This document shows positions 24,957-36,300 of a stretch of 64,000 nt of DNA, in pieces. The notes beneath the pieces are model-generated. The model searched no databases, had not been told where the DNA came from, and worked only from the letters and a program-made list of their open reading frames with translations. The DNA is from Dasypus novemcinctus (taxonomy: Eukaryota > Chordata > Mammalia > Cingulata > Dasypodidae). Each line of letters opens with the position of its first letter. Position 1 is the stretch's first letter. A program made the translations under genes and the position numbers. Location: NCBI RefSeq assembly GCF_030445035.2, contig NC_080702.1, positions 14,578,029-14,642,028 on the forward strand, read 5' to 3'.

Positions 24957-25889
24957 TCACATCCAGAGGGAACACAGTTTTCCTGAGAGAAGTTTTTTCA
25001 GAGCCTCCTTCACATCCTGTTCCTTAGAATACAGATGATAGGATTTAAGGTGGGAGTCACCATGGTGTAGAAAAGGGAGATAAATTTGCCTTGGTTCTGG
25101 CTATAACTGCCACTTGGCTGGAGATACATATAGATGATGGTGCCATTAGAAATGCTCATCACAATGAGGTGGGAGGAGCAGGTGCTACAGGATTTATATC
25201 TTGCCTCCACTGTTTTGACCCTCAGAACAGCTTGGGTTATGAAGCCGTAGGAGATAAGGATGAGTGTTGGAAGGATTAGGAGGAACAGGGCACTAATGAC
25301 AAAAAGCACCAATTCATTAACGGTGGTGTTCACACAGCCAATTTAAGGAGAGCTGATACTTCCCAAAGACCTATTTGTCCAAACATAGAGGCAACTGCAA
25401 GATGAAGGTAGCATGGATTAAAGAATTGGCCAGAACACTTTTCCAGGAGATAGGTGCCAGCTGCTGACAAAGCCACATGTTCATGAAGATTACATAGGGT
25501 AAGGGTTTGCAGACAGCAACAAAGCGATCGAAGGCCATCACAGCCAAAAGGATGCACTCTGTAGAGCCCAGGGCTAGAGAGGTGTAGAGTTGGACCACAC
25601 AACCTCCATAAGTGATGGTCTTCTCTGGTCCTCCCTGCTTAACTAGGGTTTGAGGGGCATGGCTAATGGTGAAGCAGAGGTCCAGGAAGGAGAGGTTTCT
25701 TAGGAAAAAGTACATGGGGGTGTGGAGAAGAGGATCCAGGTATGAGATGATGATGATGATGAAGTTTCCCTCAAGTGTCAGGAGAGAGAAGAAAAGGACA
25801 ACTACAGAGAGCACAGCCTCTAGGTGAGGGCGGTCTGAGAAGCCCAGAAGGATGAAACCCATGGGGGAGCTATCATTGGCCCTTCCCAT
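24957..25889 (-). pseudogene. Olfactory receptor family 2 pseudogene (OR2G-like)
   Basis: This is a seven-transmembrane odorant receptor relic of normal length (~310 codons). The start at 25889 gives MGRANDSS..., with the N-glycosylation Asn and the GFILLGFSDRPHLE motif. Next come TM1 (about residues 25-50), LHTPMYFFLRNLSFLDLCF (TM2), and a MAFDRFVAVCKPL box at the end of TM3, where the usual DRY is DRF. After about residue 172 the frame breaks near 25333-25371: stop after 'LPLCLDK', then a shift. A second readable block (25010-25333) holds TM5, SYGFITQAVLR, a damaged KAFSTCSSHL motif reading KSCSTCSSHL, and TPTLNPII. A one-base loss near 25008 breaks the tail; the shifted frame then reads KEALKKLLSGK and stops at 24957. 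The motifs look closest to OR2G. Dead by at least two frame lesions. Confidence 0.9.
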
Positions 25890-26109
25890 ACCTCTAGGGG
25901 GAACATCATCTGCTAAGACAAAAATAAGAAGTTTGGAACAGTTTACCTGAGAATCAGAAAATGTAAGAACAGAGAGATCATGGAGACCTATTTGTCCAAA
26001 CTACTCATTTTGCCCTTGCTGTGGTCCATATACCATCCAGTCTAATGCCTCTTCTTAGAAAATCATGAATAATTTCAATTACAGTGTTTTCTGGGAACTC
26101 ATTATTAAA
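25890..26109. other. Upstream flank of the OR pseudogene
   Basis: The OR 5' flank shows no promoter element I can support. OR genes normally have noncoding 5' exons upstream, but none can be called here. Confidence 0.4.
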
Positions 26110-27611
26110 GCCTGTTAAAGTGAGGTAGTGCTAAGTTCCTAGCCAGGGGAGCTCTATCTCAGTCCCTAAAGGAACAGCAACAATCCCCCAAGTCCAATGG
26201 CAAAGGCCAAAATAGAAGGAAGGTCCAGCAATGAGCCCTTCATACTAATGACTATGCTTGTGAGCCTGTGCACCTGAAATAAGAACAAGGCCTAGAGCTG
26301 CAGGGTACCTAAGAGTTACCTCCTGAGAGCCTCCGTGTAGCTCAAATGTGGCCAGACTCAAAGCCATGTAAATGTGTGGCCTTCCCCCTAGCGTGGGACA
26401 TAACTCCCGGGGATGAGCCTCCCTGGTGCTGAGGGACTACTACCAAGTACCAGCTGATGATGCAACTAGAAAATGACCTTGAATAAAAGGGTCAACTTGG
26501 ACCAGCAGAATATTTCAGTCTACATATAATACCAGGAGTTAAAAATGCTTTTTGACCTGAATAAAAGGGGGAAATGGAAAGGACAAATGAGTTTATATGG
26601 CTGTGAGTCTCCAAAAAGAGCCAGGAGATTATTAGAGGGGTTGCCCTTATGCACAGCTGAGCAGAGTCCCAGAGACAGATAAAGTAGATACAACCCCAGG
26701 TATTGGTTCTTCTGAGGGCTACAGAGACCCACAGGTTCTATGATCATGGCAGATGGAGTTCAGTGCCATGTCAGTTGGCCCCACTTAGGAGTTTGTGTTT
26801 CTGTGTGATGGAGCTGGACTCAGATGTGATCTCTGCCCATAAGCCTCTTCTGTTACTTTTACCAGAACTGTAGTTGGTGCTGGGTTTAATGTGTACCCAG
26901 GGGACCTGAATCTCTGGACTGACCATGTGATAACCAGGCCCTGAGACTCAACATATTGCAACTCCTACACTCTGCTTTATTGGACTTACCCCACTCAGCT
27001 AACATGGAGGTGAAGAAGTTCAACCACCACACCAGGAAGCCAAGAGTGCCTAGAACTGAAAGCAGGAGAATCGCATCCAGCATCCATATGGAATCTAAGC
27101 CCCCTCTCGATATAGATGTGGAGTGGACACAACCATTCTAAGGTCCACAGGATGGAGTAATAGAGTATGGGGTAGAGTGGACTTACTGATATTCTATTCA
27201 TGAACTATTGTGATTAGTAATCAAAGAAAATGTGGCACTGGTGTGGAGAAAGTGGCCATGGTGGCTGCTGGGGGTAGGGAGTGGGAGGAAGAGATGTGAT
27301 GTGGGGGCATTTTGGGGGGTTGGAGTTGTCCTGGGTGGTACTGCAGCGACAGTTACCAGACATTGTATGTCCTCCTATGGCCCACTGGGTGGACTGTGGG
27401 AGAGTGTGGACTATGATGTGAACCATTGACCATGAGGTGCAGCAGTGCTCAGAGATGTATTCACCAAATGCAGTGAATGTCTCATGATGATGGAGGAGGT
27501 TGTTGTTTTGGGGGGAGGGAGGAGTGGGGTGAGGGGGATGGCGTGTAAATGGGGACCTCATATTTTTTGAATGTAACATTCAAAAAATAAAGACCAAAAA
27601 AAAAAAAAAAG
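26110..27611 (+). mobile_element. L1 3'-UTR copy (1.5 kb) with poly(A) tail
   Basis: It is collinear with 9071-10573 and 20780-22400, with landmarks 'aagagttacctcctgag', 'ccccctagcgtgggac', 'gcctccctggtgctgagg' and 'ttggacttaccccactc'. It ends in 'tttttgaatgtaacattc', AATAAA at about 27586, and a run of 15 A at 27597-27611. It carries an internal repetition of the 'cttgaataaaaggg' segment (26470-26575). The start lies within about 100 bases of the 9071 copy in module coordinates. Confidence 0.88.
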
Positions 27612-28585
27612 AAAAAAGACAAGTGAATCATCCAATAGTCAGTTCTCCCAATAGATCAAATGACTTCAAATGTGCTTCACCTTTCAAATACGCGTTTGTC
27701 ATTGTAGCTTAAAATTTTTGTCATATTGAACTTTAGAAGTTTAAAAGGATTCACCAATAATCTTTTTAAAACAAATGATATATTTCTAAGGAGAATTTAC
27801 TTGTAACTTTTGTTAAGTTGTGTATTCTGTTTAATATATTTTTGTTTTATGATGAATATGAATGACTTGAAACCAGTTGTTTTAAATAACATTGATTCAA
27901 AATATACTTTTAAAACTTTCATTTTTGATAACACTTCTATTATTGTATGAACATGTATGCTATATGTTGAATTTTATACATCTTCCTTCCTCAAACTCGT
28001 TTCCTTTTCTTCCAGTCATTATAATACGTCCCACAAGTAAAAGTGATCTTCTCCTACCCTATTCCATCCCAATATTATCCATTTTTAAAGGCTTTTATTA
28101 GTTTCATCCAGAAAATCTTCTTTAGTCTCCACATTTCAAAATGATTTTTTTCTCATCTGTTATTTTCAAAATTGATTTGAAAATTATTTACTTTTTTTCA
28201 GCCTTAGAACATCATTTTTTAACTTTCTTTTTTAAAATTTAGATTATTTGTTATGTACCTGTTCAATTTTGTTTTCTATCTCCAGATGGACTATTAGATC
28301 AATAACTATTTTATACCTGTTGAAGCAGTACATAAAGAGAATCTAAATGTGTGTGCGCAGCGGTGGCAAGATGAGGAAGATTTCCTATCCTCATTTGCAC
28401 CTAGAATGAAACCTAAATGTATTAGATTTTATATGCCGATTTTGGTTAAAATGATGAATATGGTGTTTACTTCTTTTTTTATTTTGAAGGGAAATCTTTT
28501 CCGTGGTAAACAAAGGTACATTTCTAGGTATTTATCTAAATATCCACTTTTTATTTTATTTATATTTTATTTTTTTATTTTATTT
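27612..28585. other. AT-rich spacer with T/A-rich low-complexity end
   Basis: No gene is recognised. The right end (28545-28600) is a low-complexity 'tttta' run that merges with the tail of the next antisense L1 3'-UTR copy. Confidence 0.45.
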
Positions 28586-28594
28586 TATTTTTTT

Positions 28595-29838
28595 TATTGA
28601 CTTTGTAATAATATTACATTAAAAATATATATGTGAGGTCCCATTCAACCCCACCCCCACCCCCCTTCTCCCTCCCCCAACAACACTCGTTCCCATCATC
28701 ATGACACATCCATTGGATTTGGTAAGTACATCTTTGGGCACCTCTGCACCTCATAGACAATGGTCCACATCGTGGCCCACACTCTCCTCCATTCCATCCA
28801 GTGGGCCCTGTGAGGATCCACAATGTCCGGTGACTACCCCTGAAGCACCATCCAGGGCAGCTCCACGTCCCAAAGATGCCTCCACCTCTCATCTCCTCCT
28901 GCCTTTCCCCACACCCATCGACCACCATGTCCACTTTTCCCAATCCAATGCCACCTCTTCTATGTGGACATTGGATTGGTTGTGTCCATTGCACCTCTAT
29001 GTCAAGAGGAGGCTCAGATTCCACATGGATGCTGGATGCAATCCTCCCATTTTCAGTTGTAATCACTCTAGGCTCCATGGTGTGGTGGTTGTCCTTCTTC
29101 AACTCCATCTTAGCTGAGTGTGGTAAGTCCAATAAATCAGATTGTAGGTGCTGGAGTCTGTTGAGGCTCAGGACCTGGCTATCACATTGTCAGTCCAGAG
29201 ATTCAAATCCCCTAAATATATCTTAAACACCAACATTAACTGCACCTCCAGCACATTAGCATGAAAGTCTTATGAAGGGAGATCCCATCTGAGTCCAGAT
29301 TCATCACACATAAACACCATTTCCAAAGAGGGGCCATCTGCCCTGGTAGTTAACCCCATCGGCCATGACCATAACTCCCATGGGTCTCTTTAGCCCTCAA
29401 AGGAACCAATATCTGGGGGTTGTATCTGCTTTATCTGTCTCTCTGACTCTGCTCAGTTGTGCATGAGGGCAATCCTTCTGCCAGCCTCCAGACTCTTTTT
29501 TAGAAACTCGTAGCCATATAAACTCATTTCTCCTTTCCATTTCCCCCTTACTTTAGGTCAAACAGCATTTTAAAGTCATGTTATTTTATGTAGACATGGA
29601 TATTCTGCTGATCCGCATTGAACCTTCCGTATAAGGTCCTTTTCCAGTTGCATCATCAGTTGGTAGTTGATAGTGGTCCCTCGTTGCCAGGGAGGCTCAT
29701 CCCCGGGTGTCATGTCCCACGCTGGGGGGAAGGCATTGCATTTACATGCTGAGTTTGGCTTCAAGACTGGCCACATTTGAGTAACATGAAGGCTGACAGG
29801 AGGAAATTCCCAGGCACAATGTTGCTCTAGGCCTTGTT
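28595..29838 (-). mobile_element. L1 3'-UTR copy, antisense (1.24 kb)
   Basis: The plus strand starts at the 3' tail ('aatattacattaaaaatata', then 'gaggtccc') and runs backward through 'ctcatagacaatggtccac', 'ggtggttgtccttcttc' and 'gtgtcatgtcccacgctggg' to 'gttgctctaggccttg'. This is the reverse complement of the module. A 172-codon frame in element sense (28614-29132) is overlapped by a 138-codon frame on the other strand. Both are probably chance openness in a CG-rich, young copy. Confidence 0.88.
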
Positions 29839-30002
29839 ATTTTTTATTTTTTGTCTTTATTTTTTAATGTTACATTAAAAAAATATGAGGTCCCCATATA
29901 CCCCCACCCTCCTCACCCCACTCCTTCCCCCATAACAACAACCTCCTCCATTATCAGGAGACATTCATTGCATTTGCTGAGTACATCTCTGAGCACCACT
30001 GA
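29839..30002 (-). mobile_element. Second, short L1 3'-UTR copy, antisense
   Basis: Immediately next to the previous copy the 3' tail starts again ('tttaatgttacattaaaaa', then 'gaggtccccatatac') and continues only to 'ctctgagcaccactgaa'. So two antisense copies lie head to tail. The second is 5'-truncated to about 160 bases. Confidence 0.8.
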
Positions 30003-31425
30003 AGTCTTACTACCAAGGCTATATAAATGTGTTGGCATTTTCCACATCTTCAGAAAGCTCATTATATAGCATTTTCTTAGCTTTTTGTTTCTGTGTCAAA
30101 CCTGGTCCTGACCCACCAGACAACTTAGTGTTAGGACAATGTCTGTTGAAGACTCATGTTTCTCGCCAGAGCAAAGGTTGAAGAAACTGTTTTAGTCATA
30201 ACGAGATTTGGGAGAGAGGGGGATCCAAAGAGGGCAGGATCCTTTTATGGCAAGCTCATGTTTATTCACATTTACTAAATCTTCTGGGGTGAACTGTGTC
30301 CCCAGCAGGCAATTAGCAGAGGAAGTAACTAACCCAAGGGGATCAATGAGGGAGAATGGATATGCATATTTCCCTAATGTGGAGTATTTCTTTTTTTGAT
30401 ATAGTATCATTCTGGAAATTCCTACTTTGAAAAGGAAGCCATCAGACTTCCCAACATAAAAAATAAACAGTTTGTCTGTGTTGCCATCTTCCTCCTTCCC
30501 TTCAGCTACAAAAAAGAACATCTCTCTCATCCCCTTTAAAGCTAATCCTTCCTTCTGCAACTTGGATTATCTACATCATATAACTCCCTATAACTAGCCA
30601 TGTCTTTGTTTCTTAGTGCAAAGAAATTTCACAGTAAAATCATCTAAAGGTATGTTTAGACTTACTGGCTCTTTTGTAATCTTATTCTTCTTCTCCAAAC
30701 ATTTAAATGTTGGATTATGCAAACATCAATTCAGCATCCTCATATCTCACCACAATTTAATTTCTCCTTAAGTGAGCCCATCTGCTAATAACTGCATTTA
30801 TTATGAGTGGATTAATCTAGTGAGGGCCATATCCTCATATTCAACTTTCAAATGGTCATCTCCACTTGAAGAAGCACCCCAAATGAACTTTGTTCAAATC
30901 TAAGCCCTTGCTTTCACTGTTACATTTCTTCTAAAGTAAATGGCATCATCATCAGCCCAATTTCTGCAAGGTAGAAAATTAGTCCCTTCATCAATGTGGC
31001 CATCGATAAGTTTATCATTTTTATCCTTCATAAGATGTCCCCAAAATTACAAATAACACCTAAATATTTCTCAACAATTCTCACACCTCCAATGGTAGTT
31101 GCAAGTTTTAAGCAGAAAGAAGATATCTTATATTCTGATGCAGTTATCTCATTAAATAAAGGTTAAAATGAGTCAAAAATAAGTGTAGGGATTTGTACTT
31201 GTTATAAGAAGTATTAGGATTAAAACCCAAGGCATCTTTTCTGAGTCAGTTGTCCTTTTCACTACATCAACATTAGCTGACATGTTGAAATAAGAGACTT
31301 TTTATAAGTCTAAATTCTATACCTCCTTCAATATCCAGGTCCTTACATAACCCCTATATTGGTTTAGCCATCCTTGAAATTTCTCAGTTCTGAAGACATA
31401 GCCTGTTTGTTATTTTTATACTGCC
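30003..31425. other. AT-rich spacer, nothing recognised
   Basis: A 122-codon minus-strand frame (30192-30560) has no recognisable domain and no matching structure around it. I do not call it a gene. No repeat can be named. Confidence 0.4.
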
Positions 31426-31994
31426 TGTAGCATTTTGATATTATTTATGAATTTCAAAAAGAGATATAGTTTATGTTTGTAAACTGTAAAAGGTTACATT
31501 TACTTGATTAAATTAAAGTTAGGGCTTGATTCAGTAGGGTGTCGAATCCCCACCTGCTTGGTGGGCAGACACATAGAAAAAGACATGACAGAGGAAGAGA
31601 GGCAGTGCAATAGACAGGCAGAGGCCCCAGGAAGAAAGATGAGCCTGATAGTCTACAGCTGACCTTGTGAAGAGACTAGAGCACCTGCTGTGGGAAAGAA
31701 ACAAGCCCCAGAGGGAGAGATGAGGCTTATACCAGCCTATGGCTGAGAAAGAAAGAAGTTGGGATCACAGAGTCTGATGAGGAAGAAGGAAGGCTCAACC
31801 CTCACAGACATCACTCACCATCTTGCTTCAGTATGTGGCAAATGACTTTGGGTGAGAAAGTACCTCTTATGGTACCTTGAGTTGAACTCTTTAGGGCCTT
31901 GTGATTGTGAGCTTCTACCCCAAATAAATACCCTTTATGAAAGCCAACAGATTTCTGGTACTTCGCATCAGCACCCCTTTGGCTGACTAATACA
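31426..31994 (+). mobile_element. LTR, ERVL type
   Basis: Starts TGTAGCATTTTGATATT and ends 'ggctgactaataca'. It contains 'aaataaataccctttatg', where U3/R polyadenylation would lie. It is the same type as 4319-5003 and 6037-6615. The flanking pentamers (ctgcc at 31421-31425, ttccc at 31995-31999) share three of five bases, so a duplication is possible but decayed. No viral internal sequence adjoins it. Confidence 0.8.
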
Positions 31995-33411
31995 TTCCCT
32001 AATATGAGATACAACAGAGTGGTTTGTGGTAATATTGATTGGGAATAAAAATCACCATAGAGCATTTTTTTAAAATTCCTTCAAGGAATTTGGCATTTGA
32101 CATTTTTAACAAACATGTATTATCATAATTGATGGATTGTCCTTAAATTATTCCCTCCTTTCTTCACAACATGCATCCAAGAGAATAGGGAAATCATTTA
32201 TCAGCAACCCTCATGTCAATTAATTTCCCAAAGTTTAGGCCTGACACCAGATGTGGGTAATCTCGTGATGCCAGGGAAAGGAAGTTACTCTGCTACTGTC
32301 CCCTGCCCAGACAGTGACAGGAGAAGAGCAAGTTTGATGAATGAAAACATTAACCTAGCTCATGCTTCTAAAATACAAATCTACTTAATTACCCCAAGAT
32401 TTCTGCTTCCCATTTCATACTGATCCAACTCCTTGTCTGACATGTAGGACCCTTCATTACTTAACAATTCAGACCATTTTCTGTCTTCTCATCTGAATTA
32501 TAAATCTTTTGTCTAGCCGTGCTACCTTTTATTTTGTAATTAATTTTTAATTTACTTCAGCTATAAAACATGCTAATCTCTCTACATATATGATTCTTAA
32601 AAACTCTTCTTAGGTTGACTTAAATTTCCACATCCTTCTGGTCTCTCTGGGACAACAACTTTCTCTGCTTCTTAGAAGTCCTAAGTGATGGGTCAGTCAT
32701 TCCTTGGCTTGCTTACTTTTTAATGAAATGATTAATGAACTTGGGCCAGCAAGACCTTCCCACTCTAGTGAGAGGAGAAAATTCTTTCTCAGCTCACTAA
32801 AATGTTTCTTTATTTTGATGGATGTTTGAACCCACCATTGTTGCCTACAATAGTCTATATAACCCAGTTCTTGCTATCATGCAAAAAAGTAGAATGTAGA
32901 CTCATATATTTGCAAAAATTTCCCAAAATCAATATGCAAAAGTTCTTCATTATCATAAAAGGAATGCACATTAAAAGACTACTTAGAGTAAAATCATGAG
33001 AAATGATTATCAGTGTTCAATAGTAAAAAGGGGAAAATCTTTGATTCAGATTTTATCCAGAAAATAAAATTCAAAATGAAGAGAATATGTTTTATATACA
33101 AAATATAGGTTATAATAGCAATAATAAATATTAATTATATGTGTTTTCAGGACACAAAATACAATAGAGTTGTGATTTGTCTCAGGAAATAGAATTCATA
33201 GTTAGGTGATTAGAACTGGTTCATTGATTCAACTATATATATACAACTATACAATTAGAGAACTGGGCTCCCTCCAGCTGCTTTGTTACCATTTTTAATG
33301 TATGGCTTTACTTCTCATGGTGTTTTTGCCCCTCTACACATCTCTACCAGGTTCTAAGTGGATGGAATACAGGGTGAAATAAAACTTCTTTCTCTTCATG
33401 ACAGTTTGTTT
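31995..33411. other. AT-rich spacer, nothing recognised
   Basis: About 1.4 kb without a recognisable gene. Short open frames only. Confidence 0.45.
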
Positions 33412-33868
33412 AAGATGCAGCCATCCTGCAAAGCGAACTTGACCCAGTGGTTAGGGCATCTGTCTACCACATGGGAGGTCCACAGTTCAAACCCCCAGCC
33501 CCCTTGGCCCGTGTAGAGCTGGCCCATGCGCAGTGCTGATGCGCGCAAGGAGTGCCGTGCCTCGGAGGGGTGTCCCCGCGTAGAGGAGCCCCACATGCAA
33601 GGAGTGCACCCCATAAGGAGAGCCGCCCAGCGTGAAAAAAAGTTCAGCCTGCCCAGAAATGGCGCTGCACACACAGAGAGTTGACACAACAAGATGATGC
33701 AACAAAAAGAAACACAGATTCCCGTGCTGCTGATATGGATAGAAGTGGTCACCAAAGAACATGCAGCAAATGGACACAGAGAACAGACAACTGGGGGGGG
33801 GGGTAGAGAAATAAATAAATAAATCTTTTTTTTAAAAAAGCTTAAAAAAAAAAAGATGCAGTCATCCT
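33412..33868 (+). mobile_element. tRNA-derived SINE (armadillo DAS-III type), copy 1
   Basis: The SINE body is 33428-33852 and the given span includes the target-site duplication. The head is tRNA-like, with an A-box-like 'cagtggttagggc' and a B-box 'ggtccacagttcaaacc'. The CG-rich body runs 'gtagagctggcccatgcgc', 'caaggagtgc', 'cagcctgcccagaaatggcg', and the end is G-rich plus 'aaataaataaataaatc' and oligo(A). The duplication is 16 bp with one mismatch: aagatgcagccatcct (33412-33427) against aagatgcagtcatcct (33853-33868). It is mobilised by L1 in trans. Confidence 0.92.
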
Positions 33869-34065
33869 AGCTACATCCAGCTCAAACTTTGGATAGAATT
33901 AGCTACTTGCACATCTATAGCTATGGGGAGGCTGCAAGACTGAACTACTGCATGGTTATAAATTAACGATGGACAGGACAAATGGCCTTATGAATGCTTT
34001 GAATGTTTGCATGTTCATCTTAATCTTGTAAAGGGTTTAGTGTATAAAAGGAATCTCATATTTGC

Positions 34066-34127
34066 TACTTAAATAATACAGTCTTAAGTCTTGCTACTTA
34101 AATAATACAGCTACTTAAATAATACAG
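34066..34127 (+). repeat. Short tandem repetition of 'ctacttaaataatacag'
   Basis: The 17-base unit ctacttaaataatacag occurs three times within about 60 bases. The first and second are separated by 'tcttaagtcttg' and the last two are nearly adjacent. This lies just upstream of SINE copy 2 and looks like local replication slippage. Confidence 0.8.
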
Positions 34128-34509
34128 AAAAGACTGGGAAACGGACTTGGCCCATTGGTTAGGGCATCTGTCTACCACATGGGAGGTCTGCGGTTCAAAC
34201 CCCAGGCCTCCTTGACCCATGTGGAGCTGGCCCACATGCAGTGCTGATGCGCATAAGGAGTCCCCTGCCGGGCAGGGGTGTCCCCCACGTAGGGGAGCCC
34301 CACACGCAAGGAGTGCGCCCATGAGGAGAGCTGCCCAGTGCGAAAGAAAGTGCAGCCTGCCCAGGAATGGCGCCGCCCACACTTCCCGTGCCGCTGACAA
34401 CAACAGAAGCGGACAAAGAAACAAGATGCAGCAAATAGACATAGAGAACAGACAACGGGGGGGAGGGGGGAATTAAATAAATAAATAAATCTTTAAAAAA
34501 AAAAGACTG
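34128..34509 (+). mobile_element. tRNA-derived SINE (DAS-III type), copy 2
   Basis: The body is 34137-34500 with the same architecture as copy 1: head 'cattggttagggc', B-box 'ggtctgcggttcaaacc', CG-rich body, and 'aaataaataaataaatc' tail. It is flanked by aaaagactg at 34128-34136 and 34501-34509, a 9-bp perfect duplication. CpG content is high and divergence from copy 1 low, so it is fairly young. Its body is shorter: copy 1 has an extra 'agagagttgacacaacaag' segment that is missing here. Confidence 0.93.
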
Positions 34510-34680
34510 AAACAGAGGTTGAGTAAACATTTTACCATATGCTGCTGCTGGGTCATAGGAAAGTCAGGACCAGGTGCATATAGTCCATAGTATTTTTAGA
34601 ATGTTGAAAATTGAGTAAGCAACTAATTAAAAGAAAATGTAATAAAATGGCCAAAGTGTGGTCCTTCTGGAAGGTCTTCA

Positions 34681-35658
34681 TCACATTATCACTTTTAGGA
34701 ATTCTTTGAGAATCATGTAAAATTGATACGAAGAATTCCCTAGAACTTTCTTAAGACTCCCTTTAAACTCTTTGTTGCTCAGAGTATAAATAAGAGGGTT
34801 CAACATAGGGGTCACCACAGTGTAGAGGAGGGAAACAAACTTACCCTGGTCTTTGTATTTACTCTTGGATGGCTGCAGATATATGAAGATGAAGTTCCAC
34901 TGAAGATGATGACCACCAACAGGTGGGAAGAGCAGGTCCCAAATGCCTTCTGTCTCCCAGTGCTTGACTTGATCTTCAAGACAGCCTGGGCAATGTAGGC
35001 ATGAGAGACCAGGATGAAGGAGACAGGTACTACAAGGAAGAGGACACTAGCCACAAAATCCTCAACCTCATTGAAACTGGCGTCCATGCAAGCCAACTTG
35101 ATGAGCACACGGACCTCACAGATGAAATGGTCCACTTGGCAATGACCACAGAAAGGCAGCTGAAGAGTAAGAGTACACTGTATCAGGCTGGTGGCCACCC
35201 CACTGAGCCACACTGTAGGAACCAGAGCCATCCAGAAACAGGGATGCATAAAGACAGTGTAATGGAGGGGACAGCAGAGAGCAACTTAGCAATTGTAGGG
35301 CATCACCGTGATCAAAACACACCCTGTGGCACCCAGTGCATGGGAGGCGTAGAGTTGAGCAATGAAGCCACCATTGGTAATGGATGTCATGGAATCCCAC
35401 AAGTTTACCAGGAGCTGGGGATTCACACTGCTGGTGAAGCATAGGTCCAGGAAGGAGAGATGAGAAGGGAAGTAATACGTTGGCGTGTGAAATTTGGGCT
35501 CCAGGTGAGATATTAGTATGATGGTAGTGTTACCCAAAACGATTAGTAAATAACCAAAATAACTATAAATAGAACCTTCTGTAACTGAGGAGGATCAGAA
35601 ACCCCAACAGATGAAACCTGTCAGGCTTGCTTTCACTGACACTCCTCAAAATCCTCAT
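34681..35658 (-). pseudogene. Olfactory receptor family 2 pseudogene
   Basis: Reading the minus strand from an ATG at 35656-35658, fragments of one receptor appear in order across shifting frames. They are an N-terminal KPDRFHLLGF stretch, TM1/2 with LGNTTIILISHLEP and the HTPMYFF motif decayed to HTPTYYF, then SFLDLCFTSS. TM3 follows with QLYASHALGATGC and the MAYDRYVAIC box destroyed (MPYNC, then stop). TM5 is seen with LPFCGHCQVDHFICEV, and TM6 with [11 protein letters not shown] intact. A damaged TM7 ends in [24 protein letters not shown], with a stop at 34681. At least three frame changes and the lost DRY box make it nonfunctional. It resembles the neighbour at 50377-51314 more than that at 24957-25889. 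Confidence 0.9.
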
Positions 35659-36300
35659 TTGCAAAACAGTTTCCAGAATGCTAAGGCACAGCTGAGAAAG
35701 ATGACATATTATATAAGGTCAAGTGAGTAACAATGTCACCTCTCATAAAAGTGTCCTATGTTAAACTGGTATAAGTATATGTCCTTAGAGCTAATAACAT
35801 GCCTGTATCCATTTTCCTAATGTGTGCAGTGTACCCATTTCACTTCTTAGTTTTCTTCTAATGGTCTTCAAAATAAAGAACAATGGCCATATTAACAAAC
35901 ACCATTATGTGCTATGAGAAACACTTGAGACCATTGCTTCTTTCCAATCCATCAAAGTTATCCCTTTATATTAACAGATTTTTCTAGTTATAGGAAGGAG
36001 GAAATTCAAATAATTCCAACTAAAACTGGTATTTTAAGAAAGTTTCTATTATGGAAAAACATCTCTCATAATCAAGAATTGTGGGAAATATTTCTAAGAT
36101 TACATGGTTAATTAAATTGGATGCAACTATTATTAACTAAAAAACAACTTCTGAGAGCTTATATGACCTGCTCAAAGGCATATGTTTACTGAGAAGTAGA
36201 AAGCTTGGATGCATTTCTTCTGAATCCATGACAAAATTGATTTTCATTCTACCATTTATCTATATTTCCTCTTCCTTCCCCTAGTGCTTGTCTTATTTTC
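35659..36300. other. Upstream flank of the OR pseudogene
   Basis: AT-rich sequence with no supported promoter or gene. Confidence 0.4.

Noticed and set aside
28614-29132. 172-codon open frame on the minus strand and a 138-codon frame on the plus strand over the same bases
   Set aside because: Both lie in an L1 3'-UTR copy. The long G-rich tail of the translation (Gly/Cys/Trp-rich) is low-complexity and only its first third is shared with other copies.
33428-33500. tRNA gene
   Set aside because: The tRNA-like A and B boxes belong to SINE heads. The rest of the tRNA body does not fold to a full cloverleaf by eye, and the 3' part is SINE-specific.
34098-34530. Open frames of 85-114 codons over the SINE
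   Set aside because: CpG-rich SINE sequence is open in several frames. The same peptides recur at 33396-33777 and 59756-60058 because the SINE recurs.
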